Below, piece after piece: positions 19,403-27,903 of a DNA stretch of 64,000 nt (within the stretch, counting starts at the first letter, position 1; each line of letters opens with the position of its first letter). The DNA lies in NCBI GenBank assembly GCA_015058955.1, contig SVBJ01000002.1, positions 62,001-126,000 on the forward strand, given 5' to 3'. The DNA comes from Erysipelotrichaceae bacterium. Its GTDB lineage: Bacteria; Bacillota_I; Bacilli_A; Erysipelotrichales; Erysipelotrichaceae. The notes beneath the pieces were generated by a model, which was not told the origin of the DNA, made no database searches, and was given only the letters and a program-made list of their open reading frames with translations. Both the position numbers and the translations under genes were made by a program.

Positions 19403-20185
19403 ATGAAAAAGTTTTCGATAGTAGCCAAAGATGACAGAGAATCTTTATTAGTAGCCAAGGACATCCAGAGAAGGCTGTTCAACGGCGCAATGAGCTATTC
19501 GGAAAAATGCCCGGACCTTGTCTGTGTTGTCGGTGGAGACGGAGCTTTTCTGACAGCTGTTCACAAGTACATCAACCAGTTGGACAGTGTTGCCTTTGTA
19601 GGCATTAATACCGGTACTCTGGGTTTTTTCATTGATTATACTGTTGATCAGATTGACAGATTCATTGATGACATTCTGAATAAGGAACCAGAAGTCGAAA
19701 GAAGAAGACTTCTGCAGGCTGATGTGATAAGCGAAAAGGGACGCAGGAGTTATCTGGGCATCAATGAGATCAGAGTGGAGAACATGCTGAAGACTCAGAC
19801 AATAGAGGTATTTATCAACGGAGAAAAACTGGAAACCTTCCGCGGATCAGGTTTATGCGTCAGTTCTCAGGCGGGATCGACCGCTTACAACAGAGCGCTG
19901 AAGGGTGCTGTCATTGAGAGAGGCCTGGAAGTCATGCAGCTGGTTGAAGTCGCAGGTATTCACCATGCCCATTACCGCTCCTTAGGAGCACCGCTGGTAT
20001 TGAGCGGCAGTAATACCATTGTAATGAAAAGCGACTATGTTGAAACATCGCTCTTGTGTTTTGACCGATATGCGATTAATCTAAAAGGAGCAGATACGGT
20101 TGCTGTTTCTCTGTCAGATGTTACGTTTGGAATAGCACACTATGAACCGGTTCAGTTCATGAGGAATCTCTCCGATCTGTTTTAG
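19403..20185 (+). CDS. nadK: NAD kinase
   Basis: This 260-residue cytoplasmic enzyme phosphorylates NAD to NADP. It carries the kinase motif VVGGDGAFL, the NTGTLGFF segment and the substrate loop SSQAGSTAYN, all hallmarks of NadK. I chose ATG 19403 over GTG 19394 because cagga at 19388-19392 is only correctly spaced for the later start. The length matches the compact Bacillota NadK. The EIIBC-like membrane protein starts 12 bases after the stop, behind agaaagg. Confidence 0.93.
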   Translation: MKKFSIVAKDDRESLLVAKDIQRRLFNGAMSYSEKCPDLVCVVGGDGAFLTAVHKYINQLDSVAFVGINTGTLGFFIDYTVDQIDRFIDDILNKEPEVERRRLLQADVISEKGRRSYLGINEIRVENMLKTQTIEVFINGEKLETFRGSGLCVSSQAGSTAYNRALKGAVIERGLEVMQLVEVAGIHHAHYRSLGAPLVLSGSNTIVMKSDYVETSLLCFDRYAINLKGADTVAVSLSDVTFGIAHYEPVQFMRNLSDLF

Positions 20186-20197
20186 AAAGGATACTGC

Positions 20198-21721
20198 ATG
20201 AAGAAAATATGGTATTCAACTTACGAAAGCATTAAAGGGCCGTTAGTAATGTATCTGATAGCCATGATTCTGCTGGCGATTCCTAATATCTTTACGTCCA
20301 CTAATGAAATCCTTGCGACGATATTAGTGGCTTTTCAGTATGCGGGAGGTCTGGTCAAGACCCTTTTCCCATTGCTGGTAACAATCAGTATCATAGGAAA
20401 GATCCACGAGGACAGTATTCCGGTTGTAGGAGCCGTAATCAGTTACGGTCTTATTCATCTGGTCACCATGTTCATGGCCAGACAGGATTTTGACAGCTGT
20501 TATTACACCAGTCTGGGTACCGGTTTATTAAGAGGTGTTGAAAGTATTGGCCGCCGGCCTTTGAATCTGGGCCTGATTGCCAGCGTCATCGTCATATTCA
20601 TCGTCATATTCACTTATCGTCTGTCAAGACAGAGATTCAATTACGGTATTCTGACTTTCATTGATAATGACAGCTGGTTTCTGATTACCAGTGCTCTGGT
20701 AACCATTGCGGCTGGAATCCTAATTTCTCTGGTTTTCCCATATGCAGTAAGCGGGCTGACCAGGATCATGACCTTCATATCACATAACTCAGCCAATCCA
20801 GGTGCCCTATATGTATACGGTCTGGTTGAAAGAATTCTGGAACTGTTTGGTCTGGAAGATGTTCTGCATAACGGTTTCTGGATCGGAAACTATGGCGGTA
20901 ACTGGATGGACGGTTCCGGAGCAGTACACATGGGCGACGTCGGAGTCTGGACAGCTCAGCTTTCCAGAGGAATGGTTGAACTGGGCGTAGGCAAGTACAT
21001 TACCCCATACTATATCATTAATATTTTCATCGTTCCGGCCCTGCTGATAGGGATCTACTGTCAGTTTTCCAGCAAGATCGAAAGAAGAAGATACCTGGGT
21101 CTGACCATTGTTACCATTGCCGTATCAATGACTTCAAGCAGCCTGATCCCGGTACAGATACTGTTACTGTTTATCTCGCCGTTACTGCTGGCAATCCATA
21201 TTCTGTTATCAAGTTCACTCTATATGGTATTTGCCCTTCTGGAAATCTATCTGGGATACTTCTATAACGGAGCCCTGGCATTTGCGATCCCGGGCACCAT
21301 AGTTGAGTTCATTAAGATGAGCGGCATGCTCAGTGCCAACAGTCTGAGAAACATTCTGCTGATTGGAGCGGGCTATGCACTTGTCTATTTCATCTTTGTC
21401 TGGCTATATTATGGCGTTTTGGCCATTGACTTCCTGGAAGGAAAGGAAGGAGACAAGAACCGCAAGGAACTTATCAGAGCTCTGGGCGGCATCAGCAATC
21501 TCAGAATTGCGGACGGTTCTCCGCTAAGCCTGTCGGTAGCTGTATATGATACCTCACGTATCAAAGCCCAGCCATTAATAGATTTAGGAGCCTATAAGGT
21601 GACAGAGTCGTTCTACTATCACCGTCTTTACTTCGGTCCGGGCAGTGTAAGAATAGCCCGCAAGCTGAAGAAGGAAATAAGGGAATACAACGGAGTAAGA
21701 AAATACATAGAAGCGAAATAG
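20198..21721 (+). CDS. PTS EIIBC-like membrane protein lacking the phosphorylation cysteine
   Basis: This 507-residue protein has about ten hydrophobic segments followed by a cytoplasmic domain of about 90 residues, the layout of glucose-family PTS EIIC-EIIB permeases. The C-terminal domain aligns with EIIB at ELIRALGGISNL, but the active-site motif D-A-C-x-T-R-L-R is D439-G-S441-P-L-S-L-S, so the phospho-cysteine is Ser and the basic residues are gone. The EIIC sugar motif GITEP, expected at about 311-320, reads MTSSSLIPVQ, without the Glu. It may be a sensor, a non-PTS transporter or a decayed permease. It lies between nadK and mutS with 3 bases to the mutS start. Confidence 0.68.
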   Translation: MKKIWYSTYESIKGPLVMYLIAMILLAIPNIFTSTNEILATILVAFQYAGGLVKTLFPLLVTISIIGKIHEDSIPVVGAVISYGLIHLVTMFMARQDFDSCYYTSLGTGLLRGVESIGRRPLNLGLIASVIVIFIVIFTYRLSRQRFNYGILTFIDNDSWFLITSALVTIAAGILISLVFPYAVSGLTRIMTFISHNSANPGALYVYGLVERILELFGLEDVLHNGFWIGNYGGNWMDGSGAVHMGDVGVWTAQLSRGMVELGVGKYITPYYIINIFIVPALLIGIYCQFSSKIERRRYLGLTIVTIAVSMTSSSLIPVQILLLFISPLLLAIHILLSSSLYMVFALLEIYLGYFYNGALAFAIPGTIVEFIKMSGMLSANSLRNILLIGAGYALVYFIFVWLYYGVLAIDFLEGKEGDKNRKELIRALGGISNLRIADGSPLSLSVAVYDTSRIKAQPLIDLGAYKVTESFYYHRLYFGPGSVRIARKLKKEIREYNGVRKYIEAK

Positions 21722-21724
21722 AAC

Positions 21725-24238
21725 ATGACAACACAGTATACCCCAATGATGACACACTACCTGGAAATAAAGAAAGCGTATCCTGATACGCTTGTCTTTT
21801 ATCGTTTAGGGGACTTCTATGAAATGTTCTTTGAGGATGCCAAAACAGCATCTCATGAACTTGATCTTGTACTTACCGGGAGAAATGCCGGTGCGGAAGA
21901 AAGAGTTCCGATGTGCGGGGTTCCTCATCATGCCGTTAAAAGCTACATTCAGAGACTGATTGCCAAGGGTTACAAGGTGGCAATCGTTGAACAGCTGGAA
22001 GACCCAGCCAATAAGGAAGGCATCATCGTCAAGAGAGATGTCATCCGCGTGGTAACTCCGGGAACTGCCATCGATGAAATCATGGATGAAAAGGCCAATA
22101 ACTATCTGGCTGCCATCTGTGACTATGATTACGGCTACAGTCTGGCCATAACGGAAATAACGACCGGAGAAAGCCGACTGCTCAACATCAGCCATGACAT
22201 CAACCTGCTTAAGCAGACTATCCTGGCCAACGACATCAGGGAAGTGGTAACAGCCGGCGATTTCAAGGCAGCATCACTGAAGAACTTTGTTACGGTATCA
22301 GTCTGTGATGATACGGCATTACTGCCTGATTACAGGCATCTGTATGAACACATTGAGGATGTTCATCTGCTGAAGGCCATTGGAAGACTGCTTAACTATC
22401 TGGAAGCAACCCAGAAGAGGGGCATGCAGTACATTGACCGTTTTGATCTGGAAGACAGTCTCAGCTACATGACGATGGATTATTCCACCATGCAGAATCT
22501 GGAACTTACCGACGCCAGCCGCACCAACAGTAAGGCGATAACTCTGTGGAGCTTTCTGGATAAGTGCCGCAGTGCTGCCGGTTCCAGACAACTGAAGAAA
22601 TGGGTACAGAAACCGCTAAGAGATCTGGGCAGAATAACCCAGAGACTTGACATGATCGAGTACCTGAAAAAACATTACATTGAAAGAGAAGACCTGAAGG
22701 AAAAACTCAGTGAATTATATGACCTGGAGAGACTGATTGCGCGTGTCTCCTATGGTAACGCCAACGGCAGAGATATTCTGAGACTGCAGAAGACTTTGGA
22801 TGCTGTTCCGGAAATACTCAAACTGGTCAGAAAGGCCATGGTTTATCCTGAATATGATGAACTTGATGCCTGTGATGAATTAAGAGAAAAGCTGCAGGGC
22901 TGTATCGTTGAAGACCCGCCGATCTCTACGCATCAGGGCGGAATCTTCTGCGACGGTTACAGTGAGCAGCTGGATGAACTGCGCAATGCCCAGAAGGACG
23001 GCCAGAAATGGATCGTATCCCTGGAACAGAGCGAAAGGGAAAGAACCGGAATCAAGACCCTGAAGGTCGGTTATAACAAGGTCTTCGGTTACTATATTGA
23101 AGTATCAAAGGGAATGGTTTCCCAGGTTAAGGAAGAATGGGGTTATAAGCGCAAGCAGACCCTGACCACCGGGGAAAGATACATTACTGAACAGCTGAAG
23201 GAAAAGGAAGATGCCATTCTACATGCTGAGGAAAGAGCCATCAGACTGGAAAGCGAACTGTTTGATGAGCTGATAACCTACATCAAGGGCTATCTTGCCT
23301 CCCTGCAGAAACTGGCCATTGCCCTGGCAGTCATTGATGCCAACTTTGCGTTAAGTGAGGTCAGCAGCAATAACGGCTACATCAGACCTTCATTCAACGA
23401 CAACAGAGTGCTGGACGTAAAGGAAGGCAGACATCCTATCCTGGAAAAAGTCGGCACTACTCAATACGTACCTAATGACATCCACATGGATGACCGTTAT
23501 CCGATTCAGATCATCACCGGACCTAACATGGGCGGTAAGAGTACCTACATGAGACAGTGTGCTCTGTTGGTGATCCTGGCTCAGATGGGATGCTATGTCC
23601 CGGCAAAGAAAGCCAGCATGCCGGTATTTGATGCAATATATACCAGAATCGGCTCAACCGACGACATTCTGGCCGGTCAGTCAACCTTCATGGTTGAAAT
23701 GACGGAAGCCAACAATGCCCTTAAGAATGCCACCAGAGACTCCCTGATCATCTTTGATGAAATCGGACGTGGAACCTCAACCTATGACGGCATGGCTCTG
23801 GCTCAGAGCATGCTGGAATTCATTGATGTGACCATAGGCGCCAAGACCATGTTCTCAACGCACTATCATGAACTGACTTCGCTGGAAAACAGCATGGACG
23901 GCATCAGAAACAAGCACGTTGACGTATACGAAGAAGATGACAAGATCACCTTCCTCTATAAGGTAAAGGACGGTAAGGCCAATAAGTCCTATGGTATTCA
24001 CGTAGCATCACTGGCCAAACTGCCTCAGCCGGTAATTGACCGTGCCGGGGAACTGCTGAAGGTATTTGAAGAAAGCAAGAAACACCGTAATGACCAGACC
24101 CAGATGGTCATGGTCGAAACGGTTCCAAAGCATCTTAAGGAAATAGAAGAACTGCTGAATCAGGTACAGCCTGATAACATGACTCCAATTGAGGCGTTGC
24201 AGTTCGTGGACATGCTTAAAAAGAAAAACACTAAGTAA
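21725..24238 (+). CDS. mutS: DNA mismatch repair protein MutS
   Basis: This 837-residue protein recognises mismatches and small loops. The N-terminal mismatch-reading motif is present (F-Y-E-M-F in LGDFYEMFFEDA). The ATPase domain has Walker A GPNMGGKST, Walker B FDEIGRGTSTYDG and the H-loop STHYHEL. The length is close to typical MutS1. The start is 3 bases after the previous stop with no strong ribosome binding site, so translation is probably coupled to the EIIBC-like gene. No mutL follows, which is unusual because mutS and mutL are often adjacent in Bacillota. Confidence 0.97.
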   Translation: MTTQYTPMMTHYLEIKKAYPDTLVFYRLGDFYEMFFEDAKTASHELDLVLTGRNAGAEERVPMCGVPHHAVKSYIQRLIAKGYKVAIVEQLEDPANKEGIIVKRDVIRVVTPGTAIDEIMDEKANNYLAAICDYDYGYSLAITEITTGESRLLNISHDINLLKQTILANDIREVVTAGDFKAASLKNFVTVSVCDDTALLPDYRHLYEHIEDVHLLKAIGRLLNYLEATQKRGMQYIDRFDLEDSLSYMTMDYSTMQNLELTDASRTNSKAITLWSFLDKCRSAAGSRQLKKWVQKPLRDLGRITQRLDMIEYLKKHYIEREDLKEKLSELYDLERLIARVSYGNANGRDILRLQKTLDAVPEILKLVRKAMVYPEYDELDACDELREKLQGCIVEDPPISTHQGGIFCDGYSEQLDELRNAQKDGQKWIVSLEQSERERTGIKTLKVGYNKVFGYYIEVSKGMVSQVKEEWGYKRKQTLTTGERYITEQLKEKEDAILHAEERAIRLESELFDELITYIKGYLASLQKLAIALAVIDANFALSEVSSNNGYIRPSFNDNRVLDVKEGRHPILEKVGTTQYVPNDIHMDDRYPIQIITGPNMGGKSTYMRQCALLVILAQMGCYVPAKKASMPVFDAIYTRIGSTDDILAGQSTFMVEMTEANNALKNATRDSLIIFDEIGRGTSTYDGMALAQSMLEFIDVTIGAKTMFSTHYHELTSLENSMDGIRNKHVDVYEEDDKITFLYKVKDGKANKSYGIHVASLAKLPQPVIDRAGELLKVFEESKKHRNDQTQMVMVETVPKHLKEIEELLNQVQPDNMTPIEALQFVDMLKKKNTK

Positions 24239-24253
24239 CAGGAGGTGTGAAAC

Positions 24254-24592
24254 ATGAAATTTTTACAGATTCTGATGGAAGTAGCTCTGTTTGCCCTGTC
24301 TGTAATTGAACTGATCTTTGTGATTCAGCTCAACGCTACAGTCAGAGTACCAATGAAAATCACAGCCATTCTGATCGTCATGATCATTCTGTTCGTTCTG
24401 CTGGTCACCTTTGAATTCCATGAAAGCAAGAAGAACAGAGAAAAAACCAGAAAAGTCAAGGAAGACTATGAACGCAAGATAGCTGATCTGCAGAAAAAGA
24501 TTGCTGAAGTTGAGCGGAAGAAGGAAGCAGAAGCTGCTGCCAAGAGAGAAAAGGAAATGGATAAACCGATTGATGTTGACATCATCGGTTAG
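24254..24592 (+). CDS. Small membrane protein with C-terminal coiled coil
   Basis: This 112-residue protein has two hydrophobic segments (about 4-24 and 35-56) and then a highly charged stretch of about 45 residues rich in Lys, Glu and Ala with heptad-like spacing, indicating a cytoplasmic coiled coil. I do not recognise the family; the layout recalls LapA-type small envelope proteins, but sequence support is weak. It has a strong site (aggaggtg) and sits between mutS and the MurT-like gene, 15 bases from each neighbour, so it probably belongs with the following envelope genes. Confidence 0.8.
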   Translation: MKFLQILMEVALFALSVIELIFVIQLNATVRVPMKITAILIVMIILFVLLVTFEFHESKKNREKTRKVKEDYERKIADLQKKIAEVERKKEAEAAAKREKEMDKPIDVDIIG

Positions 24593-24607
24593 GTTTCAGG
24601 TTTCTGA

Positions 24608-25978
24608 ATGAAGAAAATCAGGTTTTTCCTCAGCCTGTGGGCTGGAAAGCTGGTACTGTGGTACTACATAAGAAAAGGAAGAGTCAATGATGACAGACCG
24701 GGAATGCGGTCAATGCGACTCTTTTTTGACTTTGTAAGGTATGTTGCCAAACCAAAGATCGTGGTTGCGGTAACAGGTACCAACGGAAAGACCTCAATAA
24801 CCAAGATAATTGCCGACATGTTTGAGGCTCAGGGATACAGCGTAGCATACAACAGCTGGGGAGCCAATGACAATGCCGGTTATGCCCGCCTGTTTTTAGG
24901 GGCAACTGATGTCTTCAACCGTACCACCAAGGATGTGGCGGTAGTGGAAATGGATGAGATCACCATTGCCTACATGCTGGAAATGGTAAAGCCTCAGTAC
25001 CTGATCATCAACAATCTGGCAACGGATTCACTGCACCGCAATGGAAATCCGGACTATGTTTCCCAGCGCATTATTGAAGGGTGCAATAAATACAGAGATA
25101 CGGTACTGATCGTCAATGGCGATGATCCGATCTGCTGCGGCATCGGAGAAAACAATAAGAGAGTGTTCTTTGGAGTAGCCGATCAGGGACGGGCAGAAGT
25201 AAAATATCTGACCAACGATTTTCCGGTCTGTCCTAAATGCGGGGGCACACCGGTATACAGATACAGAAATTACCGTCATTTCGGAGAATTCTACTGTCCG
25301 AAGTGCGGATACAGATCTCCTGAAAGAAGCGTCTTTGTTGAGGAAATCAGAGAGAACTCTCTGGTTGTCCGGGAAGGAAAGCAGAAAAACGAATACCCTG
25401 TTCTAAGTAATGCGCTGTTCAATGTATACAACGAAACGGCAGTCATAACTCTGTTCAGACAGCTGGGATATCAGCCTGAGCAGATAGCCGGTCTGCTGAA
25501 ACAGGCAAAATTACCGGAAAACCGCGACAGAACAGTAGAAGTAAACGGAGTACAGATCCATGACCTCTGCAGCAAGCGGCAGAATCCTACCGCCATGAGC
25601 ACGACCATGGAATATGCTGGCAGGGAGCCGGGTAATAAAGCAGTCATCATGTTATATGATGAACTGGTAAAGGAAGATTACCGCATTGAAGCAACCCCTT
25701 ATCTTTACAGCACGGACTATCAGTTCCTTAATGACGAATCCATTAAGCACATCATTGTGATTGGGCAGAGGTGCAGGGAACATAAGATAAGACTGCTGCT
25801 GGCAGGAGTTAAGCCTGAAAGAATTGCGGTTGCGGAAAGAATCGAAGAGATAGATCCTCTGATCAGTTTCGCTGATGTGGATAAGTACATCATTCTTCAT
25901 GATGTTACATATTCCATTGCGAACAGAGACCACATCATTGATGTCATCAGGGAAAACATTGCGGAAAGGGGTGCGTAA
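24608..25978 (+). CDS. MurT-like Mur ligase with zinc ribbon
   Basis: This 456-residue protein has the Mur ligase P-loop TGTNGKTS near residue 60 and a four-Cys zinc ribbon inserted in the middle domain (C208, C211, C230, C233), the hallmark of MurT. Known MurT amidates the alpha-carboxyl of D-Glu in lipid II using ammonia from GatD. This copy is divergent: the segment that usually resembles N-x-x-RDQ-x-DRYGE reads NNLATDSLHRNGN, and the C-terminal D-V-S-W-I-W-D region, which contributes to the GatD active site in Staphylococcus, is replaced. It may activate D-Glu but use a different amine. It is followed by its GatD-like partner after 1 base. Confidence 0.8.
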   Translation: MKKIRFFLSLWAGKLVLWYYIRKGRVNDDRPGMRSMRLFFDFVRYVAKPKIVVAVTGTNGKTSITKIIADMFEAQGYSVAYNSWGANDNAGYARLFLGATDVFNRTTKDVAVVEMDEITIAYMLEMVKPQYLIINNLATDSLHRNGNPDYVSQRIIEGCNKYRDTVLIVNGDDPICCGIGENNKRVFFGVADQGRAEVKYLTNDFPVCPKCGGTPVYRYRNYRHFGEFYCPKCGYRSPERSVFVEEIRENSLVVREGKQKNEYPVLSNALFNVYNETAVITLFRQLGYQPEQIAGLLKQAKLPENRDRTVEVNGVQIHDLCSKRQNPTAMSTTMEYAGREPGNKAVIMLYDELVKEDYRIEATPYLYSTDYQFLNDESIKHIIVIGQRCREHKIRLLLAGVKPERIAVAERIEEIDPLISFADVDKYIILHDVTYSIANRDHIIDVIRENIAERGA

Positions 25979-25979
25979 G

Positions 25980-26699
25980 ATGAAACGGGAAATTCTGTAT
26001 CCTGAACTGACCACCCTGTACGGTGACGGGGGCAACATGCTCCTGCTTAAGCAGTGCTGCAATGATGCCGTCTTCAGAGAAACCGGGCTGGAAGAAGTCC
26101 CGTGGTTTGTCAGTGAAGATGTCGATTTCATCTGCATCGGTTCCATGAGTGAACCAAAGCAGCTGCTGGTCCGGGAAAAACTGAAACCTTATAAGGAAAG
26201 AATCAGAGAACTGATTGAAAAGGGAACGGTGTTTCTGGTAACCGGCAATGCCATGGAACTGTTCGGTCAGTACATTGAAGACAGGAAGGAAAGAATGGAG
26301 ATGCTGGGTATCTTTGACTATCATGCCCAGCGCAATCTGGATAAAAGACTTAACTACATAGTCCTGGCACAGTATGAAAAACTGCCGGTAGTTGGGGTCA
26401 AGTCACAGTTTTCCCAGATCCATGGACTGGATAACCACCATTTCCTGAAGATGGTCAAGGGACTGGGTGATAATGAAGGCAGTGAATTTGAGGGAATTCA
26501 TTACCGTAACTTCTTTGGAACTTACTGTCTGGGACCTCTGCTGGTATATAATCCGCAGTTTACGAAACATCTGCTGGAATTATGCGGGCAGAAAGGCGAA
26601 ATAGTATTTGAAAAAGAGCTTGAAGAAGCATATTATGAAAGGCTGCGGAAGTACAGACATCCGGATTCACCGGTGGTACTTGGCCACGGCTTCATTTAA
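25980..26699 (+). CDS. GatD-like class I amidotransferase subunit without catalytic Cys and His
   Basis: The protein is 239 residues from ATG 25980, one base after the MurT-like stop; longer in-frame starts lie inside that gene. It aligns with GatD through TLYGDGGNMLLLKQ at the N-terminus and EGIHYRNFFGTY near the C-terminus. The nucleophile elbow, L-T-I-C-G-G-Y-Q-F-L-G in S. aureus GatD, reads L-V-T-G89-N-A-M-E-L-F-G, so Cys is Gly. The catalytic His of GTYLHGP is L184 in GTYCLGP. Glutamine hydrolysis is therefore not expected. C183 lies nearby but outside the elbow. The subunit may be structural or regulatory for the MurT-like ligase. Confidence 0.8.
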   Translation: MKREILYPELTTLYGDGGNMLLLKQCCNDAVFRETGLEEVPWFVSEDVDFICIGSMSEPKQLLVREKLKPYKERIRELIEKGTVFLVTGNAMELFGQYIEDRKERMEMLGIFDYHAQRNLDKRLNYIVLAQYEKLPVVGVKSQFSQIHGLDNHHFLKMVKGLGDNEGSEFEGIHYRNFFGTYCLGPLLVYNPQFTKHLLELCGQKGEIVFEKELEEAYYERLRKYRHPDSPVVLGHGFI

Positions 26700-26708
26700 A
26701 AAGGAGAA

Positions 26709-27863
26709 TTGCATATTTTTAACTTATTGCTTGTAGTACCGCTCATCATTTTGAGCATGATCCCGAAAGTACATAAGAACAAAGTGGCAGTAGCTGCGGT
26801 TTTTGTCGTATATACTTTCATCCTGGCGATCCGATACGGTCAGGGCAGTGACTATTTTGCCTATGAACTGATCTTCAACCAATGTAACTCTCTGGAGGCA
26901 GTTTTCTCTGGACAGATCGATGTTCATTCTGAACTGCTGTTTCAGCTGATCTGTGTACTGTTCAATCCGATTGGATTCAAGTGGTTTGTGGTACTGGTAA
27001 GCATATTCCAGATGAGCATGCTGTACAGATTCTGCACGAAGTACAGTGACAATCCGCTGCTGTCCTTTGCGATAGCCTATCCTACGCTTTATTCCACATA
27101 TTTCTTCTCAACCATGAGACAGGGACTGACCATGAGCATTTTCCTGGGTCTTATGTATCCGCTGTTAAGAGAAAAGAAGTATGTTCCTTATTATCTGCTG
27201 TCTGCCTTCTGCATCGGAATTCACAGTTCCTCAGCCATTTATGCCCTGGTACCTATCGTACGGAGCCTGAAACTGAATGAACTGTGGGGATTGGACCTGC
27301 TCTGTCTGGTAGCCGGAACGGCAATAACTCTGGCGTTCCTGGTGCTGGTACATTTTGAAACGCTGTCAGGAACCGCCAAGATGTATCTGACCTCAGATGT
27401 TTCCATTGTTTCCCTGGGAGTAAGAATACTAAAACTTCTGATCCTGTATACCCTGATGAGATTCAGTGAAGACAGACAGAAAGTCAAAGAAAATGAAACG
27501 ATGCTGAAGATGTACGCAACCAGTCTGATCATGTACGAACTGCTGATGTGGTCGCCAATCATCTCATCGCGTCTGGCTGTTTTCTATGAAGTAGTGGGCA
27601 TAGCTTTACTGCCTAATCTGCTGAATGTGAAGCCGTTACTGAAAAAGGCCGCTTTGGCTTTAACGGCATGTCTGATTCTGGTAATGACCTATAAGAACAT
27701 CAGCGCCTACGTCTGGCAGGGAGAATATACCTGCTCTACGATGGAATATCCGTATGTCACGGTATTCAATGCCGATAAGATCTACGAATACAGAAGAAAT
27801 CCATATGAACGCTACTGGTTCTATGATTTCATAGATAACCCGTATGGCGGATTTGATAAGTAA
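26709..27863 (+). CDS. EpsG-like polysaccharide polymerase
   Basis: This 384-residue protein is almost wholly hydrophobic, with roughly ten membrane segments. It has the EpsG-family N-terminal pattern (A-x-RYGQGSDYFAYE) after two helices. EpsG proteins are Wzy-type polymerases that join repeat units on the outer membrane face. The start is uncertain: TTG 26709 is only 2 bases from ggag, and the next in-frame codon with good spacing is ATT 26715, so initiation may be inefficient or non-canonical. The gene begins 9 bases after the GatD-like stop, connecting the two groups of envelope genes. Confidence 0.78.
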   Translation: MHIFNLLLVVPLIILSMIPKVHKNKVAVAAVFVVYTFILAIRYGQGSDYFAYELIFNQCNSLEAVFSGQIDVHSELLFQLICVLFNPIGFKWFVVLVSIFQMSMLYRFCTKYSDNPLLSFAIAYPTLYSTYFFSTMRQGLTMSIFLGLMYPLLREKKYVPYYLLSAFCIGIHSSSAIYALVPIVRSLKLNELWGLDLLCLVAGTAITLAFLVLVHFETLSGTAKMYLTSDVSIVSLGVRILKLLILYTLMRFSEDRQKVKENETMLKMYATSLIMYELLMWSPIISSRLAVFYEVVGIALLPNLLNVKPLLKKAALALTACLILVMTYKNISAYVWQGEYTCSTMEYPYVTVFNADKIYEYRRNPYERYWFYDFIDNPYGGFDK

Positions 27864-27882
27864 AGAGGCAGTAGTCTATAAT
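27853..27882 (+). promoter_or_regulatory. Internal promoter in the polysaccharide locus
   Basis: TTGATA (27853-27858), an 18-base spacer and TATAAT (27877-27882) precede the Wzz-like gene. The -35 overlaps the end of the polymerase gene. It would allow independent transcription from the Wzz-like gene onward. Confidence 0.6.
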
Positions 27883-27903
27883 AAGAAGGCAGGTAAGTAG
27901 TTT

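Noticed and set aside
25875-25979. A longer N-terminus for the GatD-like protein
   Set aside because: The extension lies inside the MurT-like gene; ATG 25980 matches the family start and coupling distance.
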